From Opitutus sp. ER46 (GTDB lineage: Bacteria > Verrucomicrobiota > Verrucomicrobiia > Opitutales > Opitutaceae), in the NCBI RefSeq assembly GCF_003054705.1, contig NZ_QAYX01000022.1, positions 186,001 through 250,000 on the forward strand: a stretch of 64,000 nt of DNA, read 5' to 3'. Below the pieces are notes generated by a model, which was given only the letters and a program-made list of their open reading frames with translations, had not been told where the DNA came from and ran no database searches. The translations under genes were made by a program, and so were the position numbers. Positions within the stretch are counted from its first letter, which is position 1. Each line of letters starts with the position of its first letter. Of this stretch, positions 46,624 to 55,509 are shown one piece after another.

Positions 46624-47526
46624 TCAGGCACGCGACCGCGTGAAGAACGTCACCAACTGCGGCACCACGTCCTCGCGCGCGTCCTCGAGCACATAATGGC
46701 CTGCGTCCGCGAGCCGCGTGATGTCCGCCGCGGGGAAAATTTGCCGCCACTGCGCCAGGAACAGGTCGTTGAAACAGAAGTCGCGCCCGCCCCACACAAT
46801 CGTGATCGGCCGGTCTCGAAACTGCTCCAGGCCCCGCTGCGTTTCGACCAGCGTCGCCCAGCTCGGATGCTGCGGGTGCATCGGGATGTCGCGCACGAAC
46901 GCGCTTACCGCCACGCGATGCTCCCACGTGTCGTAGGGGAACAGGTACGCCCGTTTCTCCTGTCGCGTCAGTCGCCGGCGGTGCATGGCCATCCACGTCG
47001 CCGGCCCGGCAAACCCATTCAACCCGCGGACCAGCAGCGGACCCACGCCGGGCGCCTTGCAGACCGCGATGCGCGCCGGAATCCGGTCCAGCGGGAACGC
47101 CGCCGTATTCAGGATGCCAATGCGGCCGACGCGCGCGGGCATGCGCCCCGCGAGGCCGAAGCCGATCGCGCCACCCCAGTCGTGCACGAGCAGGTCGACC
47201 TGCTGGATCCCCAGCGATTCGAGCAGCGCCTCCACGTCCGCGATCCGGGTCGCCAACGTGTACGCATAGTCCTGCGGCTTCTCCGAAAGGCCCATGCCGA
47301 TGTGGTCGGGCACGACGCAACGGCACTGCCCCGCCAGCGCCTGCACCAGGTGCCGGTAGTAGAAGGACCAGGTGGGGTTGCCGTGCAGCATGACCACCGC
47401 GCGCTCCACGCGGGGGCCTTCATCGAGGTAGCTCATCCGCGCGCCCCGCGGCGTGACAAACGTCCGCGGCGTGAAGGGATATTCCCGGGTCAGCCAGGTG
47501 GGCAGGTTGGTCGGCAGGGAGGTCAT
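46624..47526 (-). CDS. OleB-like alpha/beta hydrolase (haloalkane-dehalogenase fold)
   Basis: This 300-residue protein has the dehalogenase-like motifs HGNPTWSF (oxyanion hole), nucleophile Asp116 in VHDWGGAIG with Trp117 next to it, and the C-terminal GHYVLEDA. In olefin synthesis OleB opens a beta-lactone with this same fold, and a dehalogenase cannot be excluded. The evidence for OleB is mainly the gene pair: it follows the OleA-like gene at a 2-base gap. No OleC or OleD gene is present in the window. The start is ATG 47526. Confidence 0.83.
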   Translation of the reverse strand: MTSLPTNLPTWLTREYPFTPRTFVTPRGARMSYLDEGPRVERAVVMLHGNPTWSFYYRHLVQALAGQCRCVVPDHIGMGLSEKPQDYAYTLATRIADVEALLESLGIQQVDLLVHDWGGAIGFGLAGRMPARVGRIGILNTAAFPLDRIPARIAVCKAPGVGPLLVRGLNGFAGPATWMAMHRRRLTRQEKRAYLFPYDTWEHRVAVSAFVRDIPMHPQHPSWATLVETQRGLEQFRDRPITIVWGGRDFCFNDLFLAQWRQIFPAADITRLADAGHYVLEDAREDVVPQLVTFFTRSRA

Positions 47527-47528
47527 GG

Positions 47529-48554
47529 TCACCACTCCAGCGCCAGCATCAGGCAGTTCAGGCCGCTGCCGATGCCCAACAGGCCGACGCGATCGCCGTC
47601 GCGCACCGCCCCCTGCTCCACCGCGCGCGCCAGCGTGACGGGCAGCGCCACCGAGCCGGTGTTGCCGAGCGTTTCGAAACTCGAGAAGTCCTTCGCCTCG
47701 TCCAACCCCAGTGCCTCGTAAAGCTTCCGCCGGTGCGTACTGCCGACCTGGTGGCAGATGTAGCGGGTGTAGGTCTCTCCCTGCTCCGCCGCGAACCGCC
47801 GCCACGTCTCCCGCGCGAGCTGCACGCCGGCGATCAACAACTGCTCCGCATCCGTCTGCATCGCCAGGGACTCGGCCCCGTAGGTGTCACCCTGACACAG
47901 GGCGCTATGCTGCGTCGCCGCCCGCGCCACGCCGCCGAGCAGGCGGTGCTTTCGGCCGCGCACCAGCGACTCGTGGCATACCACCGCCGCCACCGCGCCG
48001 GAGCCAATCGTCAGGTTGGCAAAGAAGGGCTTGATCGCGTTCCGCGACAGGGGCTGCTCCACCAGGGTGCGCAGCGTCTGCTCGACCAGCGGCCGGCCGT
48101 TCTCGCCCGACGCCACCAGCGCGCAGCGGATCTGGCCTGACTCGATCATCGCCGCGGCCAACGTGAGCGAGTTCAGGAAACCGAGGCACGCGTTCGAAAC
48201 GTCGAAAATCTGCGCCGAGGCCGGCAACCCGATCTTCTGGTGCGCAAACGATGCCGTCGCCGGCTCCAGCATGTCGCGGCTCACGGCCGCATGGATGAAC
48301 AGCTCCACCGCCTCCGGCGGCAGCGCCGAGCGCGCCAAGGCCGCCTTCCCCGCCGCCGCACTGGCGTCCGAGGGACGCGTGCCCTCCGGCCACATGCGCC
48401 GCTCCCGGATGCCGGTCATCAGCTCCAGCCGTCCGGCCGGCAGCTTCAGCCGGTCGTACAACGGACGCAGCCGCTCCTCGATCGCCGCGGAGGTCCAGAT
48501 CTCCTCCGGCAAGGCGGTCCCGAGAGCTTCGATGCAAACGTGGTCAAAACGCAT
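47529..48554 (-). CDS. OleA-like 3-oxoacyl-ACP synthase III/thiolase
   Basis: This 341-residue thiolase-fold protein carries catalytic Cys123 in SNACLGFLN, His in YICHQVGSTH and Asn in ETLGNTGSVALP. A segment SRDMLEPATASFAHQKIGL, including a Glu97, matches OleA rather than FabH. OleA joins two acyl-CoAs head-to-head to a beta-keto acid, the first step of long-chain olefin synthesis. It is followed by the OleB-like gene and preceded by fabI. A FabH role is the alternative. Confidence 0.85.
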   Translation of the reverse strand: MRFDHVCIEALGTALPEEIWTSAAIEERLRPLYDRLKLPAGRLELMTGIRERRMWPEGTRPSDASAAAGKAALARSALPPEAVELFIHAAVSRDMLEPATASFAHQKIGLPASAQIFDVSNACLGFLNSLTLAAAMIESGQIRCALVASGENGRPLVEQTLRTLVEQPLSRNAIKPFFANLTIGSGAVAAVVCHESLVRGRKHRLLGGVARAATQHSALCQGDTYGAESLAMQTDAEQLLIAGVQLARETWRRFAAEQGETYTRYICHQVGSTHRRKLYEALGLDEAKDFSSFETLGNTGSVALPVTLARAVEQGAVRDGDRVGLLGIGSGLNCLMLALEW

Positions 48555-48679
48555 GACGGAAGAAGGTTCCGGTCAACAGGGCCCCAGTGCCAAGAACGAA
48601 GTCAGCGCCCGCCCTGCTCCCCGGCCACACCGGGCGCCGCCGGCCGCCGCACGTTCCGCGCGCCTGACGCCTTTTCGGT

Positions 48680-49510
48680 TCAATGGCCCGTCGCCTCGGG
48701 CGCCGTCGGGCGCATCGCGAGCCGGATGATCTCCTGGTCGAAGTAGTTCGAGCCGAGGCCCGCATCCACCACCAACGTGGCGCCATTGATGCCGCTGCTG
48801 CGTTCACTCAGCAGGAAGACCGCGGTGTCCGCGACTTCCTGCGTCTCGAGGTTCTTCTTCCGGAACGTGAGCTTCTCCGCGTACAGGTAGCTCTCGATGT
48901 ACCCGGGAATCCCTGCCGAGGCGCTGGTCTTGAGCGGTCCCGCGCCGACGACGTTGAAGCGCACCCCCGTCTCGGTACTGCACGATTTTGCCAGGAAGCG
49001 CACCGTCGACTCCAGCGCCGCCTTGATCGGCCCCATGTAGCCATAGTTGTCCGGCGTTACCAGCAACGAGGAGATGCCGATGGTCACGACCGACGCCTTC
49101 GGCACCAGGTACGGCTTGAAGGCCCGGGCGATCTCCACGAGCGAGAAAGCCGACACCGCCGTGGCCTGCAGGAAATCGGCACGCTTCGTCTCGTGGAACG
49201 CCTTGAATCCGTCCGCGTAGTTCGCGAACGCGATCGAGTGCACGATCCCGTGCAACGGTGCCAGACCTTGGGCGGACACCTCCGCCGCCAGTCGCTCGAC
49301 TGCGCCTTCCTGTTCCACATCACACACCAGCAGCGTGCGTCCCGTCATGAGGGGCTCGAGCGACTTGCGCCGCGCTTCGGAGCGCACGCTGTAGACCACA
49401 CGCGCCCCCTGCTCTTCCAGCGTCCGGGCGATCGCCCAGGCCACGCTCTTCCGGTTGGCCACGCCGAACACCAGGAACGTCTTGCCGGTGAGTTGGAGAA
49501 AGTCAGCCAT
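48680..49510 (-). CDS. fabI: Enoyl-[acyl-carrier-protein] reductase (FabI)
   Basis: This 276-residue FabI-type SDR has the cofactor site LVFGVANRKSVAWAIA, a central SIAFANY segment, and the Tyr156-x2-Met159-x3-Lys163 motif in NYGYMGPIKAALE that defines this enoyl reductase. The C-terminal lid has YAEKLTFRKKN. It reduces trans-2-enoyl-ACP with NAD(P)H, the last step in fatty acid elongation. It lies 125 bases upstream of the OleA-like gene and 264 bases downstream of fabZ. Confidence 0.94.
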   Translation of the reverse strand: MADFLQLTGKTFLVFGVANRKSVAWAIARTLEEQGARVVYSVRSEARRKSLEPLMTGRTLLVCDVEQEGAVERLAAEVSAQGLAPLHGIVHSIAFANYADGFKAFHETKRADFLQATAVSAFSLVEIARAFKPYLVPKASVVTIGISSLLVTPDNYGYMGPIKAALESTVRFLAKSCSTETGVRFNVVGAGPLKTSASAGIPGYIESYLYAEKLTFRKKNLETQEVADTAVFLLSERSSGINGATLVVDAGLGSNYFDQEIIRLAMRPTAPEATGH

Positions 49511-49560
49511 GCCCTGAACGGTGCCGACGCCAAGCCGCCCCTAGCGAGTCGAAAAACGCC

Positions 49561-49683
49561 TGAAGTCGGAAGCCAGAGGCCCGAAGCCGGAAGCCCGTCA
49601 GATGTCAAAGGTCAGAGGTCGGACGTCAGAAGCCAGAGGTCGGACGTCAGAAGCCAGAGGCCAGAAGACGGAGGTCGGATGGC
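49561..49683. repeat. Heptanucleotide-periodic repeat array
   Basis: The region between fabZ and fabI reads as 17 consecutive heptamers of the form RGARGYC (for example AGAGGTC, GGACGTC, AGAAGCC), with one 4-base break at 49596-49599. A 21-base unit (three heptamers) is repeated exactly at 49614-49634 and 49635-49655. It is non-coding on both strands, as seven is not a multiple of three. No spacer structure as in CRISPR is present. Likely a slippage-made or transcription-modulating array. Confidence 0.8.
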
Positions 49684-49774
49684 ACCCATACCACGGCCCC
49701 CGGCATTCTCCATGCTCCATTCTCCCTTCTGCATTAGCGGTGACGAGCCCGCCGCGGCAACTGCGACTGGGTCG

Positions 49775-50218
49775 TCACCGCGCTTCCGGCGTCTTCCATG
49801 CCACCGAAAACTCCAGCGACATCACGCGCGTGCCGTCCGCCTTCTTCATCGCGCCGGCCATCATCGTGAAGCCGCCCAGCGCGTCCTTCTGCTTCACCTC
49901 GATGGTCACGATGTCACCGGGATACACCGGGGTCCGAAAACGCACGTCTCCGATCTTCGCGATCAGCGGCACGCCCTCGCCTGGGGCCGCCCCGGCCGCG
50001 CGCGCCTTCAGCGCCATGAAGCAGGCCGCCGCCTGCAGCACCGACTCGCACAGCAGCACCCCCGGCGTGATCGGCGCGCCCGGATAATGCCCGCGATAGA
50101 AGTCCTCCTCCGCCCGCCAGGTCCGCCGCGCCACGAGGCCCTCGGCCGTGTGGCTCACAATCTCGTCCACAAACAGGAAGGGCGGCCGGTGCGGGATCAG
50201 GTCGGTGACGGTAATCAT
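49775..50218 (-). CDS. fabZ: 3-hydroxyacyl-[acyl-carrier-protein] dehydratase FabZ
   Basis: This 147-residue hot-dog protein has the active-site His44 in FYRGHYPGAP and Glu58 in PGVLLCESVLQAA, both required for dehydration of 3-hydroxyacyl-ACP. The N-terminal LIPHRPPFLFVDEI is the FabZ signature. It lies 47 bases downstream of the FAD-dependent enzyme and upstream of the repeat array and fabI. Confidence 0.92.
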   Translation of the reverse strand: MITVTDLIPHRPPFLFVDEIVSHTAEGLVARRTWRAEEDFYRGHYPGAPITPGVLLCESVLQAAACFMALKARAAGAAPGEGVPLIAKIGDVRFRTPVYPGDIVTIEVKQKDALGGFTMMAGAMKKADGTRVMSLEFSVAWKTPEAR

Positions 50219-50265
50219 GGCGCCTACGTACCGGGGCGGCGCCGCCCCAAGCGAGGAGAAAAACT

Positions 50266-51738
50266 TCAGGCGGGAGCGCCCGCCGTCGCCCCGCCTTCCG
50301 CCGCTGCCCGCTTGGCCTCGAACAGCGCCTTGTCGATCTGGTTGGCGACGATCACGCCGTAGTTAATCGTGCCCAGCCAGCCCGACATGATGATTCCAAC
50401 CGACCCGGCGTGATACAGGCCCGGCAGCTGGTTGGGCAGGTCCATCGACACCTTCAGCCCCTCGAACTTCGTGCCGAACGACGTGCCATTCATGTGCCGC
50501 GTGTAGCGCTCGATGGTCCGCGGCGTCGCCGCCTCGGTCCAATCGATTTTCGCCCGCACGCCGGGAATGAACTTCTCCAGCGCCTCAACCGACTCGTCGA
50601 TCAGCCGCTGCTTCTCCTGCTCGTACTGCGCGTCGGACATCGCCGCCCAGTCGGCATACTGACCGTTCAGTGACACCACCACCGTGTACCGTTCGAGTCC
50701 CGGCCGCGTATCGGGGTAATAAACCGAGAAGGTCCGGCTGGTCGTGTGCAGGTCGGTCAGCTCCGCGCTGCGGAAGTGCGGATTCGCCGAGGTGAACACG
50801 AGGTCGCCGATGTGCGGGATCGTCTCACCCTTCCGGATGCCGAGGTACACCTGGCACGAACTCGAGTTGACGCGCACCGCGCGCGCCGCCGCCACGTACT
50901 CCGGCGCAAAGTTTTCCTCCCCCGCCAGGCGGAAGATCGTGTTCTTCACGTTGGCGTTGGACACCACCGCCTTGGCCCGGATCACCCGGCCGCCCTTCGC
51001 GACAATGCCGCACGCGACCTTCCGGCCGTCGCGTTCCTCCACCAGGATCTTCTCGACGAGCACCTTCTTGCGCAGCTCCACGCCGTTGCGCCGGAGCTCC
51101 GCCGTCATCTTTTCGATCAGCAGGTCGGAGCCGCCGCGGAACGTGTACACGCCGGCGCCCATGAAATTGGAGAACACGATGCCGTACGTGATCGCCGGGT
51201 CGTCGAGGGTCGAGCCGTTGGCGTAGGCGATCGGCTCCATCAGCAGTCGCTTCACGTCGTCCCGCCCGGGGAAGAACCGCTCGAACATCTGGCCGGTCGT
51301 CTCCTGGTTGTCGTCGTAGAAATTCATCGCCCGGAGGTGGTCGTAGAAGCGCTCCACCTGCGCGCGCTCGAGCTTGAACTGCTCTACCAGGACCCGCGTG
51401 TAGTCCTCCCGCGTGAACGTCGTCCAGACGTCCATCTGCGGGTTCACAAAGCGGATGTGCTTCAGCGGGACGATCGCGTCGGCGATCTCCTTGGTCCAGT
51501 ACTTGCGGCACGACTTGATCATGCCGCTCGGGAAGCCGTGCAGCGAAATGTCGAAGATGTGGCCACCCTTGCGGGTGAACCACGTGGCCAGCCCGCCAAA
51601 CTGGTAATGGTGCTCGAGCAGGAGCACGCGATGGCCCGCCTTGCCCAGCACGTTCGCGGTGGTCAAACCGCCCAAACCGCTCCCGATGACGATCACGTCA
51701 TACTCGTCGGCAACACCTTTGAGCCAGTCGTAAGCCAT
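50266..51738 (-). CDS. FAD-dependent desaturase/isomerase-like oxidoreductase (CrtI/CrtISO family)
   Basis: This 490-residue flavoprotein has the N-terminal FAD site ([36 protein letters not shown]) and the phytoene-desaturase-type C-terminal motif around [18 protein letters not shown]. This family includes carotenoid desaturases, isomerases and retinol saturases. The reaction is unknown; no other carotenoid gene is close. Its place at the head of the FabZ-FabI-OleA-OleB cluster suggests a lipid or polyene substrate. ATG 51738 is used; the longer frame to 51831 crosses a likely terminator. Confidence 0.88.
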   Translation of the reverse strand: MAYDWLKGVADEYDVIVIGSGLGGLTTANVLGKAGHRVLLLEHHYQFGGLATWFTRKGGHIFDISLHGFPSGMIKSCRKYWTKEIADAIVPLKHIRFVNPQMDVWTTFTREDYTRVLVEQFKLERAQVERFYDHLRAMNFYDDNQETTGQMFERFFPGRDDVKRLLMEPIAYANGSTLDDPAITYGIVFSNFMGAGVYTFRGGSDLLIEKMTAELRRNGVELRKKVLVEKILVEERDGRKVACGIVAKGGRVIRAKAVVSNANVKNTIFRLAGEENFAPEYVAAARAVRVNSSSCQVYLGIRKGETIPHIGDLVFTSANPHFRSAELTDLHTTSRTFSVYYPDTRPGLERYTVVVSLNGQYADWAAMSDAQYEQEKQRLIDESVEALEKFIPGVRAKIDWTEAATPRTIERYTRHMNGTSFGTKFEGLKVSMDLPNQLPGLYHAGSVGIIMSGWLGTINYGVIVANQIDKALFEAKRAAAEGGATAGAPA

Positions 51739-51826
51739 GCAAAGCCGCAGATGTGAGCGGCTGCCCGGGCGGCGTGCAAGGGGTTTTCCGCCCCGCCCTG
51801 CCGGCGTCCACATTGCCGCGGCCGGT

Positions 51827-51860
51827 AACAAAAAGCCGCCCCAGACTGGCTGGGACGGCT
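51827..51860 (-). terminator. Intrinsic terminator downstream of the small TonB-C gene
   Basis: On the minus strand AGCCGTCCCAG pairs with CTGGGGCGGCT over 11 pairs (one G-U) with a 5-base loop CCAGT, followed by TTTTTGTT. It starts 28 bases after the stop of the gene at 51889 and isolates it from the FAD-enzyme gene downstream. A typical Rho-independent terminator. Confidence 0.85.
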
Positions 51861-51888
51861 CGGAAAGAGATGCGTTGGGGCGCGACGA

Positions 51889-52233
51889 TCAGCCCTCGTC
51901 CGACACGAACTTTATCGGAATCGAGACCTTCTGGGCGATCGGGTTGCCGTCCTGCTTGGCCGGCTTGAATTTCCAGCGCTTCACGGCGTCCAGCGCCGCG
52001 CGGTCAAAGCCGGCGTTGCTCGACTTCTCGACCTCGGGCTCGGTGACGTTGCCCTGCTGGTCGATGACGCACTTGATGACGACAACGCCCATGACGCCCT
52101 CACGACGCAGGTCGTTGGGATACGTGGGCTGTACCGTGCGAACGGGAACCGGCGGCTCAACCTTCGACTGCGCAAAGGCCGGCGCGGCGAAGACGAACAG
52201 AAGAGCGAGGATGCGAGTGCAGAATTTCTTCAT
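51889..52233 (-). CDS. Small secreted TonB C-terminal-domain protein
   Basis: This 114-residue protein has a signal peptide (MKKFCTRILALLFVFAAPAFA) and a TonB C-terminal domain (PTYPNDLRREGVMGVVVIKC, SNAGFDRAALDAVKRWKFKP). It has neither the Pro-rich linker nor the N-terminal membrane anchor of a normal TonB, so it may be a free periplasmic TonB-like protein. It has its own terminator downstream. Confidence 0.86.
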   Translation of the reverse strand: MKKFCTRILALLFVFAAPAFAQSKVEPPVPVRTVQPTYPNDLRREGVMGVVVIKCVIDQQGNVTEPEVEKSSNAGFDRAALDAVKRWKFKPAKQDGNPIAQKVSIPIKFVSDEG

Positions 52234-52289
52234 GAAGGCGTTAGACGTGGCCTACTTCGGCCGCCCATTCGCGGAATTGAGCGAAATCT

Positions 52290-52333
52290 ACGTACGTCGC
52301 CCTAGGGAGTACTCCTCAGAAAAGCGCGTACGT
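52290..52333. other. Cluster of short palindromes upstream of the small TonB-C gene
   Basis: In 44 bases the sequence holds ACGTACGT (52290-52297), CCCTAGGG (52300-52307), AGTACT (52308-52313) and CGTACG (52327-52332). It sits in an unusually AT-rich, gene-free stretch of about 270 bases, 57 bases upstream of the TonB-C start on the minus strand. A regulatory role is plausible; no regulator is identified. Confidence 0.4.
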
Positions 52334-52502
52334 TGCTTACAAATAGCACGTTATGCCATTATGCCTTTCGATAGATTTTTCCCGAGCGCCCTTGCTCGTG
52401 CGCAGGGACGACGCGGGAGGCCCGCCGCGCACGGCGGCCGTTCCCCGCGTGTTGTCACGAACCCGGCGACCGCAGCGCGCTCTGAAAGCTCGCGACCTCC
52501 GC

Positions 52503-54248
52503 TCAACCGAGCGTGGCCGCCAGCTCCGCAAAACGACTCTTGCGCCAGGCGGCATCCCGCTTGCGGTCGGTCCGGAGTTCCAGCACGCGCAAGCCTCGCG
52601 CAGGTAGCGTCTGAATCAGCGACACAAAGTGATCCCAGTCCCGGACCTCCTCGTGCGGCACGTTGTACACGGCGCACAACCGACCGAGATCCGCCTCCTG
52701 CGGCGTGGCGAAGAACGGCTCGAAGGGCGGGTCGAACTGCGCCACGGGCAGATGCTCAAAGATGCCCCCCCCGTTGTTGTTGATGACAACGACGGTCAGC
52801 GAGCCGCGGAACTGCGGTCGCAGGAGAAAACCGTTCGTGTCGTGCAGCAGCGCGAGGTCGCCCGTCAGCAGCACCGTCGGCCGTCCGGCGCCTTCCGCCA
52901 CGCCCAACGCCGTCGAGAGCGTGCCATCGATCCCATTCGCGCCGCGGTTGCACAGCGGCCGCAACTTTCGCCGGGTCGCCAGCCATACGTACTCCACGTC
53001 GCGGATCGGCATCGAATTCGAGATGAACACGGGCGTCTCCTCCGGCAGGTGCTGCGCCAGGAGCCACGCCGCCTTTGGCTCGAGCAGCTCGGTGGTCTGC
53101 GCCAGCGATTGGTCGAGTTGCCGGCGCACCTGCCCCTCCGCCCAGTGCCACTGCACTTCGTACTCACCCGGCTGCGCATCAGGCCGCGCCGGCAGCGCCG
53201 CCGCGAGCGTCGCGGGCGTTGTCGGCAGCAGCCGCGTCCGGCCATGCAACGCATCACGATTGTCCCAGCGCGTGGTCAGGAGCCAGGTCGGCACATCGCG
53301 GCTCTGCAGCCAGGTCCGCAGGACCTTGCTGGTCGGCCAGCCGCCGATCGCCAGCACCTGCTCGGGTGCCAACTGCTCCGCCATCGCCGTGCTGCGCAAA
53401 ATCGTGTCGTACGTCGTGACGATTTCGCCCTCAGCCGTGCTGCGTATCGGCGAGAGCCCGTCCGCCAGCACCGGCCAGCCCAGCCGCCGCGCCAGTTCCA
53501 TGACGGCGTGCGTAAACGTCTCCGCCTCCCGCGGCTGGTTCGGCCCAACCACGATCATCCCGCGGCCGCCGACCTTGAGCTCCGGCAACTCCGCCTCGGG
53601 TTCTACCCGCATGCCGACCGTCACCTGCGCGAAGAAGTCCGGCCAGTTGACCGTGGCTGCGAATGTCGCCGCCCGGCCACCATCCGGCAACGGCGGCAGC
53701 GGGTCGCGAAACGGCACATTGAGGTGCACCGGGCCTGCCTGCGGCTGCAGCGTTCGCTCCGCCGCATGCGCCACCGTCTGCCGCAGGTAGCGCAACTGCC
53801 CGAGATCCAGTTCTGGCACCGCGAGCTCGTGATAGAACCCCACGTAACCGCCATACAGCTTCTGCTGGTCAATCGTCTGGCCCGACGCGCACGCGCGCAT
53901 CTCCGGCGGCCGGTCCGCCGTGAACACGATCAGCGGCACCGCACTCTCAAACGCCTCGATCACCGCCGGGAAGTAGTTCGCCGCCGCCGTACCGCTCGTG
54001 CACACGAGCACCACCGGCCGCAGGTCGGCTTTCGCCAGTCCAAGCGCAAAGAACGCCGCTGAGCGTTCGTCGAGCACTGGCACTGCCCGCATCGCCGGAT
54101 GCCGCGCCAGTGCGATCGTCAGCGGCGTCGAACGCGAGCCCGGCGACACCACCGCGCGCCGCACGCCCCTGCGCACCAGCGTTTCCACGAGCACGCTGGC
54201 CCAGAGGGCGTTGGTGGAGCGGAAGTCGAGGACGGGTTCTGTGTTCAT
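52503..54248 (-). CDS. menD: 2-succinyl-5-enolpyruvyl-6-hydroxy-3-cyclohexene-1-carboxylate synthase (MenD)
   Basis: This 581-residue thiamine-diphosphate enzyme has the MenD N-terminus (VSPGSRSTPLTIAL), a CTSGTAAANYFPAVIEA segment, the DGG-type region RGMIVVGPNQP and a C-terminal ThDP site (LTGDLALLHDTNG; VVINNNGGGIFEHLP). MenD makes SEPHCHC from isochorismate and 2-oxoglutarate in menaquinone synthesis, consistent with an anaerobic or facultative life. The start is ATG 54248. No other men gene is nearby. Confidence 0.94.
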   Translation of the reverse strand: MNTEPVLDFRSTNALWASVLVETLVRRGVRRAVVSPGSRSTPLTIALARHPAMRAVPVLDERSAAFFALGLAKADLRPVVLVCTSGTAAANYFPAVIEAFESAVPLIVFTADRPPEMRACASGQTIDQQKLYGGYVGFYHELAVPELDLGQLRYLRQTVAHAAERTLQPQAGPVHLNVPFRDPLPPLPDGGRAATFAATVNWPDFFAQVTVGMRVEPEAELPELKVGGRGMIVVGPNQPREAETFTHAVMELARRLGWPVLADGLSPIRSTAEGEIVTTYDTILRSTAMAEQLAPEQVLAIGGWPTSKVLRTWLQSRDVPTWLLTTRWDNRDALHGRTRLLPTTPATLAAALPARPDAQPGEYEVQWHWAEGQVRRQLDQSLAQTTELLEPKAAWLLAQHLPEETPVFISNSMPIRDVEYVWLATRRKLRPLCNRGANGIDGTLSTALGVAEGAGRPTVLLTGDLALLHDTNGFLLRPQFRGSLTVVVINNNGGGIFEHLPVAQFDPPFEPFFATPQEADLGRLCAVYNVPHEEVRDWDHFVSLIQTLPARGLRVLELRTDRKRDAAWRKSRFAELAATLG

Positions 54249-54353
54249 GTGGCCGGATGCCCCGGCCCACTCGGCCAGGGACGCCCGCAAGCGTCCCGCC
54301 GCCGCGCCTCCCGGCAACGCCAAAACGCGCCGGCTTGGCGCCTGCGGCAACGC

Positions 54354-55391
54354 TCAGGCCTTCGCGCCGACCCGCATGAACGCATCAACCTTGCTCGCAA
54401 TCTCCTTCTCCGAACCAGGCACGCTCAGCACGTCGCACTCGCTGCCCAGGATGAAGGGGTGCTTCGCCGCCCGCATCTTCGCGAGGAGCTCGAGCGCCAG
54501 CCGCTCGACTTCCGCCACGGTGAGCTGGGGCGCGTAGAACTGCTTCGTCGGCAGGTTGCCGTACAGGACCACGTCCTTCGGCAGCCGCGCCGCGTCCTCC
54601 CACAGCTGACGCGAACTGCCCAGGCTGATCATCACCGCACCGAGCGTGCCGAACCGCTCGATCATGCCGTCGGTCAACTCGCCGCAGTCGTGGAACACCA
54701 GCCCCACTCCCGCCGCGGTCAGCCGCGCCGTCAGCCGCCGCATCGGCTCCATGACGTACCGGTCAAAGGTGGCGTAGTTTTCCGCCAGCTGGTTCGGCGA
54801 GAAGTACACTTTGTTCGCCGCCGGCTCGCAGATGATGATCGCCTTCGCCCCGGCCGCGATCTGCGCGTCGAGGTAGGTCGTGATCACCTTCTCCGCCGCG
54901 GCCAGCGCGGTCTCGACGAGCGCGACTTCAGGATCCTCCTGCGCGGTGATGCCCGTGCCCGCCAGGAACACCGGCGTGATCGGGTCAGCCAGCAGCTTCG
55001 TCATCAGCGAGAACGGCCCGATCGCCATGCCCATCGGCACGAGATCGCTCGTCTGCTTCACGCGTCCGATTGCCGCGCAGCCGGTCTTCATCGCCGCGCT
55101 CAGCGGGATCACCGCCGGGATCTCCGGCGCGCCCTGAAAATGAAACGTCGGCACCTCCGCCTCGGGCACCCCGCACGCCTGCAGCAGCGCCGCCTTCTCG
55201 ATCGTGAGGTCCATCAGCGGCACCGCCAGCGGTGTCCGATAGCGTCGCGCCGTCTCGATCAGCACGTCACCCAAGCGCGCCCCATCGCACAGGATGGCCG
55301 CGTGATCCGCGTGTTCGTGCAGCACGAGGTGCGTGCCGATTGGCATCCGCAGTCCGCTGGCGGCGAGTTTCAGAAGGAGTTGGCGATCCAT
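54354..55391 (-). CDS. URO-D-family methyltransferase, MtaA/CmuA type
   Basis: This 345-residue TIM-barrel protein has the URO-D fold with a zinc-ligand His-x-Cys in LVFHDCGELTDG and a later Cys in LGSECDVLSVPGS, plus LYGNLPTKQF. This is the pattern of MtaA/CmuA, which move a methyl group from a corrinoid to coenzyme M or a similar thiol. HemE residues are missing, so it is not in haem synthesis. It ends the corrinoid operon, 118 bases after the corrinoid-protein gene. Confidence 0.86.
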   Translation of the reverse strand: MDRQLLLKLAASGLRMPIGTHLVLHEHADHAAILCDGARLGDVLIETARRYRTPLAVPLMDLTIEKAALLQACGVPEAEVPTFHFQGAPEIPAVIPLSAAMKTGCAAIGRVKQTSDLVPMGMAIGPFSLMTKLLADPITPVFLAGTGITAQEDPEVALVETALAAAEKVITTYLDAQIAAGAKAIIICEPAANKVYFSPNQLAENYATFDRYVMEPMRRLTARLTAAGVGLVFHDCGELTDGMIERFGTLGAVMISLGSSRQLWEDAARLPKDVVLYGNLPTKQFYAPQLTVAEVERLALELLAKMRAAKHPFILGSECDVLSVPGSEKEIASKVDAFMRVGAKA

Positions 55392-55509
55392 GGCGAAAGA
55401 GAACGAGGGTTGAAAGCACGAGGCAGGACAAACAGCACCCTATCGCCGGGGCAGGCCGGACCGGCCTGCATCCACGGCGACAGGAGAAGTCAGGAGAAAC
55501 CCAACGCGA

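Noticed and set aside
46624-48554. Complete oleABCD olefin operon
   Set aside because: Only OleA- and OleB-like genes are present; no AMP-ligase (OleC) or SDR (OleD) is adjacent. The SDR at 7269 is 40 kb away and is not linked.
49561-49683. CRISPR-like repeats
   Set aside because: Units are 7 bases in a continuous run with no unique spacers and no cas genes.
48683-50362. Long plus-strand frame of 559 codons
   Set aside because: Antisense to fabI, fabZ and the repeat array; no domain.
52380-52503. Hairpin-rich GC stretch after menD
   Set aside because: A CCGCCG/CGGCGG hairpin near 52426 has no T-tract and is only 6 bp; not called a terminator.
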